Source: Thermoplasmata archaeon (GTDB taxonomy: Archaea; Thermoplasmatota; Thermoplasmata; Halarchaeoplasmatales; Halarchaeoplasmataceae). Taken from it: a stretch of DNA of 13,485 bases. Position numbers and translations under genes: made by a program. The DNA is taken from contig JAFDUB010000039.1 in the NCBI GenBank assembly GCA_019594025.1, forward strand, positions 1 through 13,485, read 5' to 3'. Shown one piece after another: positions 13,021 through 13,485 of this stretch; the stretch's first letter is position 1; every line of letters begins with the position of its first letter. The notes beneath the pieces are model-generated. The model had not been told where the DNA came from. It saw nothing but the letters and a program-made list of their open reading frames with translations, and ran no database searches.

Positions 13021-13485
13021 TTACCTTCTGCTTACTTTGGGTACAGGCACTTCTCTTAGAATTTCCGCTACGATACTTTGTGTCTTCACACCTTTGATAG
13101 CCGGGCCCGGTTTCAACACCAATCGATGGGCTAGAGCTTCTTTGGCGATGAACTTCACATCGTCCGGGACTACGTAATCACGTCCTCTAAGTGCGGCATT
13201 TGCCATAGCTAATTTCATCAGTGCAAGGCTGCCCCTCGGACTCGACCCTACTTCTACCTGACTGTGTTCTCTGGTAAGATGCACGATTTGAACGATATAT
13301 TTTTTGATATCTTCGTCTAGATGAACGTCTTCAACAGCATTTTGCATGGCGATCAGCCCCTCCGCATCGATCACTTTATTGGTGAATACCTCGTCCGTTC
13401 GTCTCTTTTTCCTACGGCTGAGTATCTCAACTTCCTCTTTCTTTGATGGATATCCGACCTCGAGTCTCATGAGAAAACGATCGAC
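13021..13485 (-). CDS. MoxR-family AAA ATPase, C-terminal part (cut by the window end)
   Basis: The frame is open through base 13485; upstream codons read VDRFL before the ATG at 13470, so that ATG is internal. DRFLMRLEVGYP is the MoxR-type segment after the arginine-finger region, and the visible 154 residues are the end of the ATPase core and the helical lid (VHLTREHSQVEVGSSPRGSLALMKLAMANAALRGRDYVVPDDV). MoxR ATPases act as chaperones that mature or activate partner enzymes, often together with a VWA-domain protein. Walker motifs and the partner gene would lie beyond the window. It is the first visible gene of the operon with rnp2 and the radical SAM gene. Confidence 0.93.
   Translation of the reverse strand, partial: VDRFLMRLEVGYPSKKEEVEILSRRKKRRTDEVFTNKVIDAEGLIAMQNAVEDVHLDEDIKKYIVQIVHLTREHSQVEVGSSPRGSLALMKLAMANAALRGRDYVVPDDVKFIAKEALAHRLVLKPGPAIKGVKTQSIVAEILREVPVPKVSRR

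Overview
The window is a densely packed archaeal chromosome segment with moderate to low GC. The archaeal assignment rests on an archaeal-type GAPDH, the ribosome-maturation nuclease Nob1, an RNase P Pop5-type subunit, a COG1031-type radical SAM protein with a C-terminal helix-hairpin-helix, and a DUF1122-like protein. Promoter layout agrees. Several first genes have a TATA-like box centred about 26-27 nt upstream of the start codon (leaderless transcripts), while downstream genes carry GGAGG/GTGAT-type ribosome sites and often overlap by 4-8 nt. A euryarchaeal or Thermoplasmatota-like host seems likely, but no rRNA is present to settle it.

Layout, left to right. (1) The 3' part of a TPR-repeat gene, facing trmO (tRNA t6A37 methylation). 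(2) tRNA-Val(CAC), followed by about 470 bp without an intact gene that holds inverted repeats and a frameshifted remnant of what looks like a restriction-enzyme winged-helix domain. (3) A two-gene membrane unit, a lipoprotein plus a two-helix protein with a coiled-coil tail. It converges on an unusual Cas4-like PD-(D/E)XK nuclease with four transmembrane helices inserted. (4) An arsenic-resistance operon: arsR, an ACR3 arsenite exporter and a metallophosphoesterase, with a perfect dyad operator over the arsR start codon. (5) gap and purB, co-oriented on the minus strand. (6) A small secreted-peptide ORF, then a methyltransferase/DUF1122-like gene pair. (7) A 193-bp convergent intergenic space packed with two diverged tandem units, each carrying two hairpins. 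(8) nob1, divergent from a gamma-carbonic-anhydrase-like gene. (9) A minus-strand operon of a MoxR-type AAA ATPase (cut by the window end), rnp2 and a radical SAM/HhH protein.

Most of the window is housekeeping: tRNA modification, purine synthesis, central carbon metabolism and RNA maturation. The parts that most deserve a second look are the tandem two-hairpin array at 9827-10015, where one stem keeps its base and loop but swaps both arms for a different complementary pair, the membrane-inserted Cas4-like nuclease, and the eroded restriction-type remnant downstream of the tRNA gene. All assignments come from reading motifs by eye; no database search was run.
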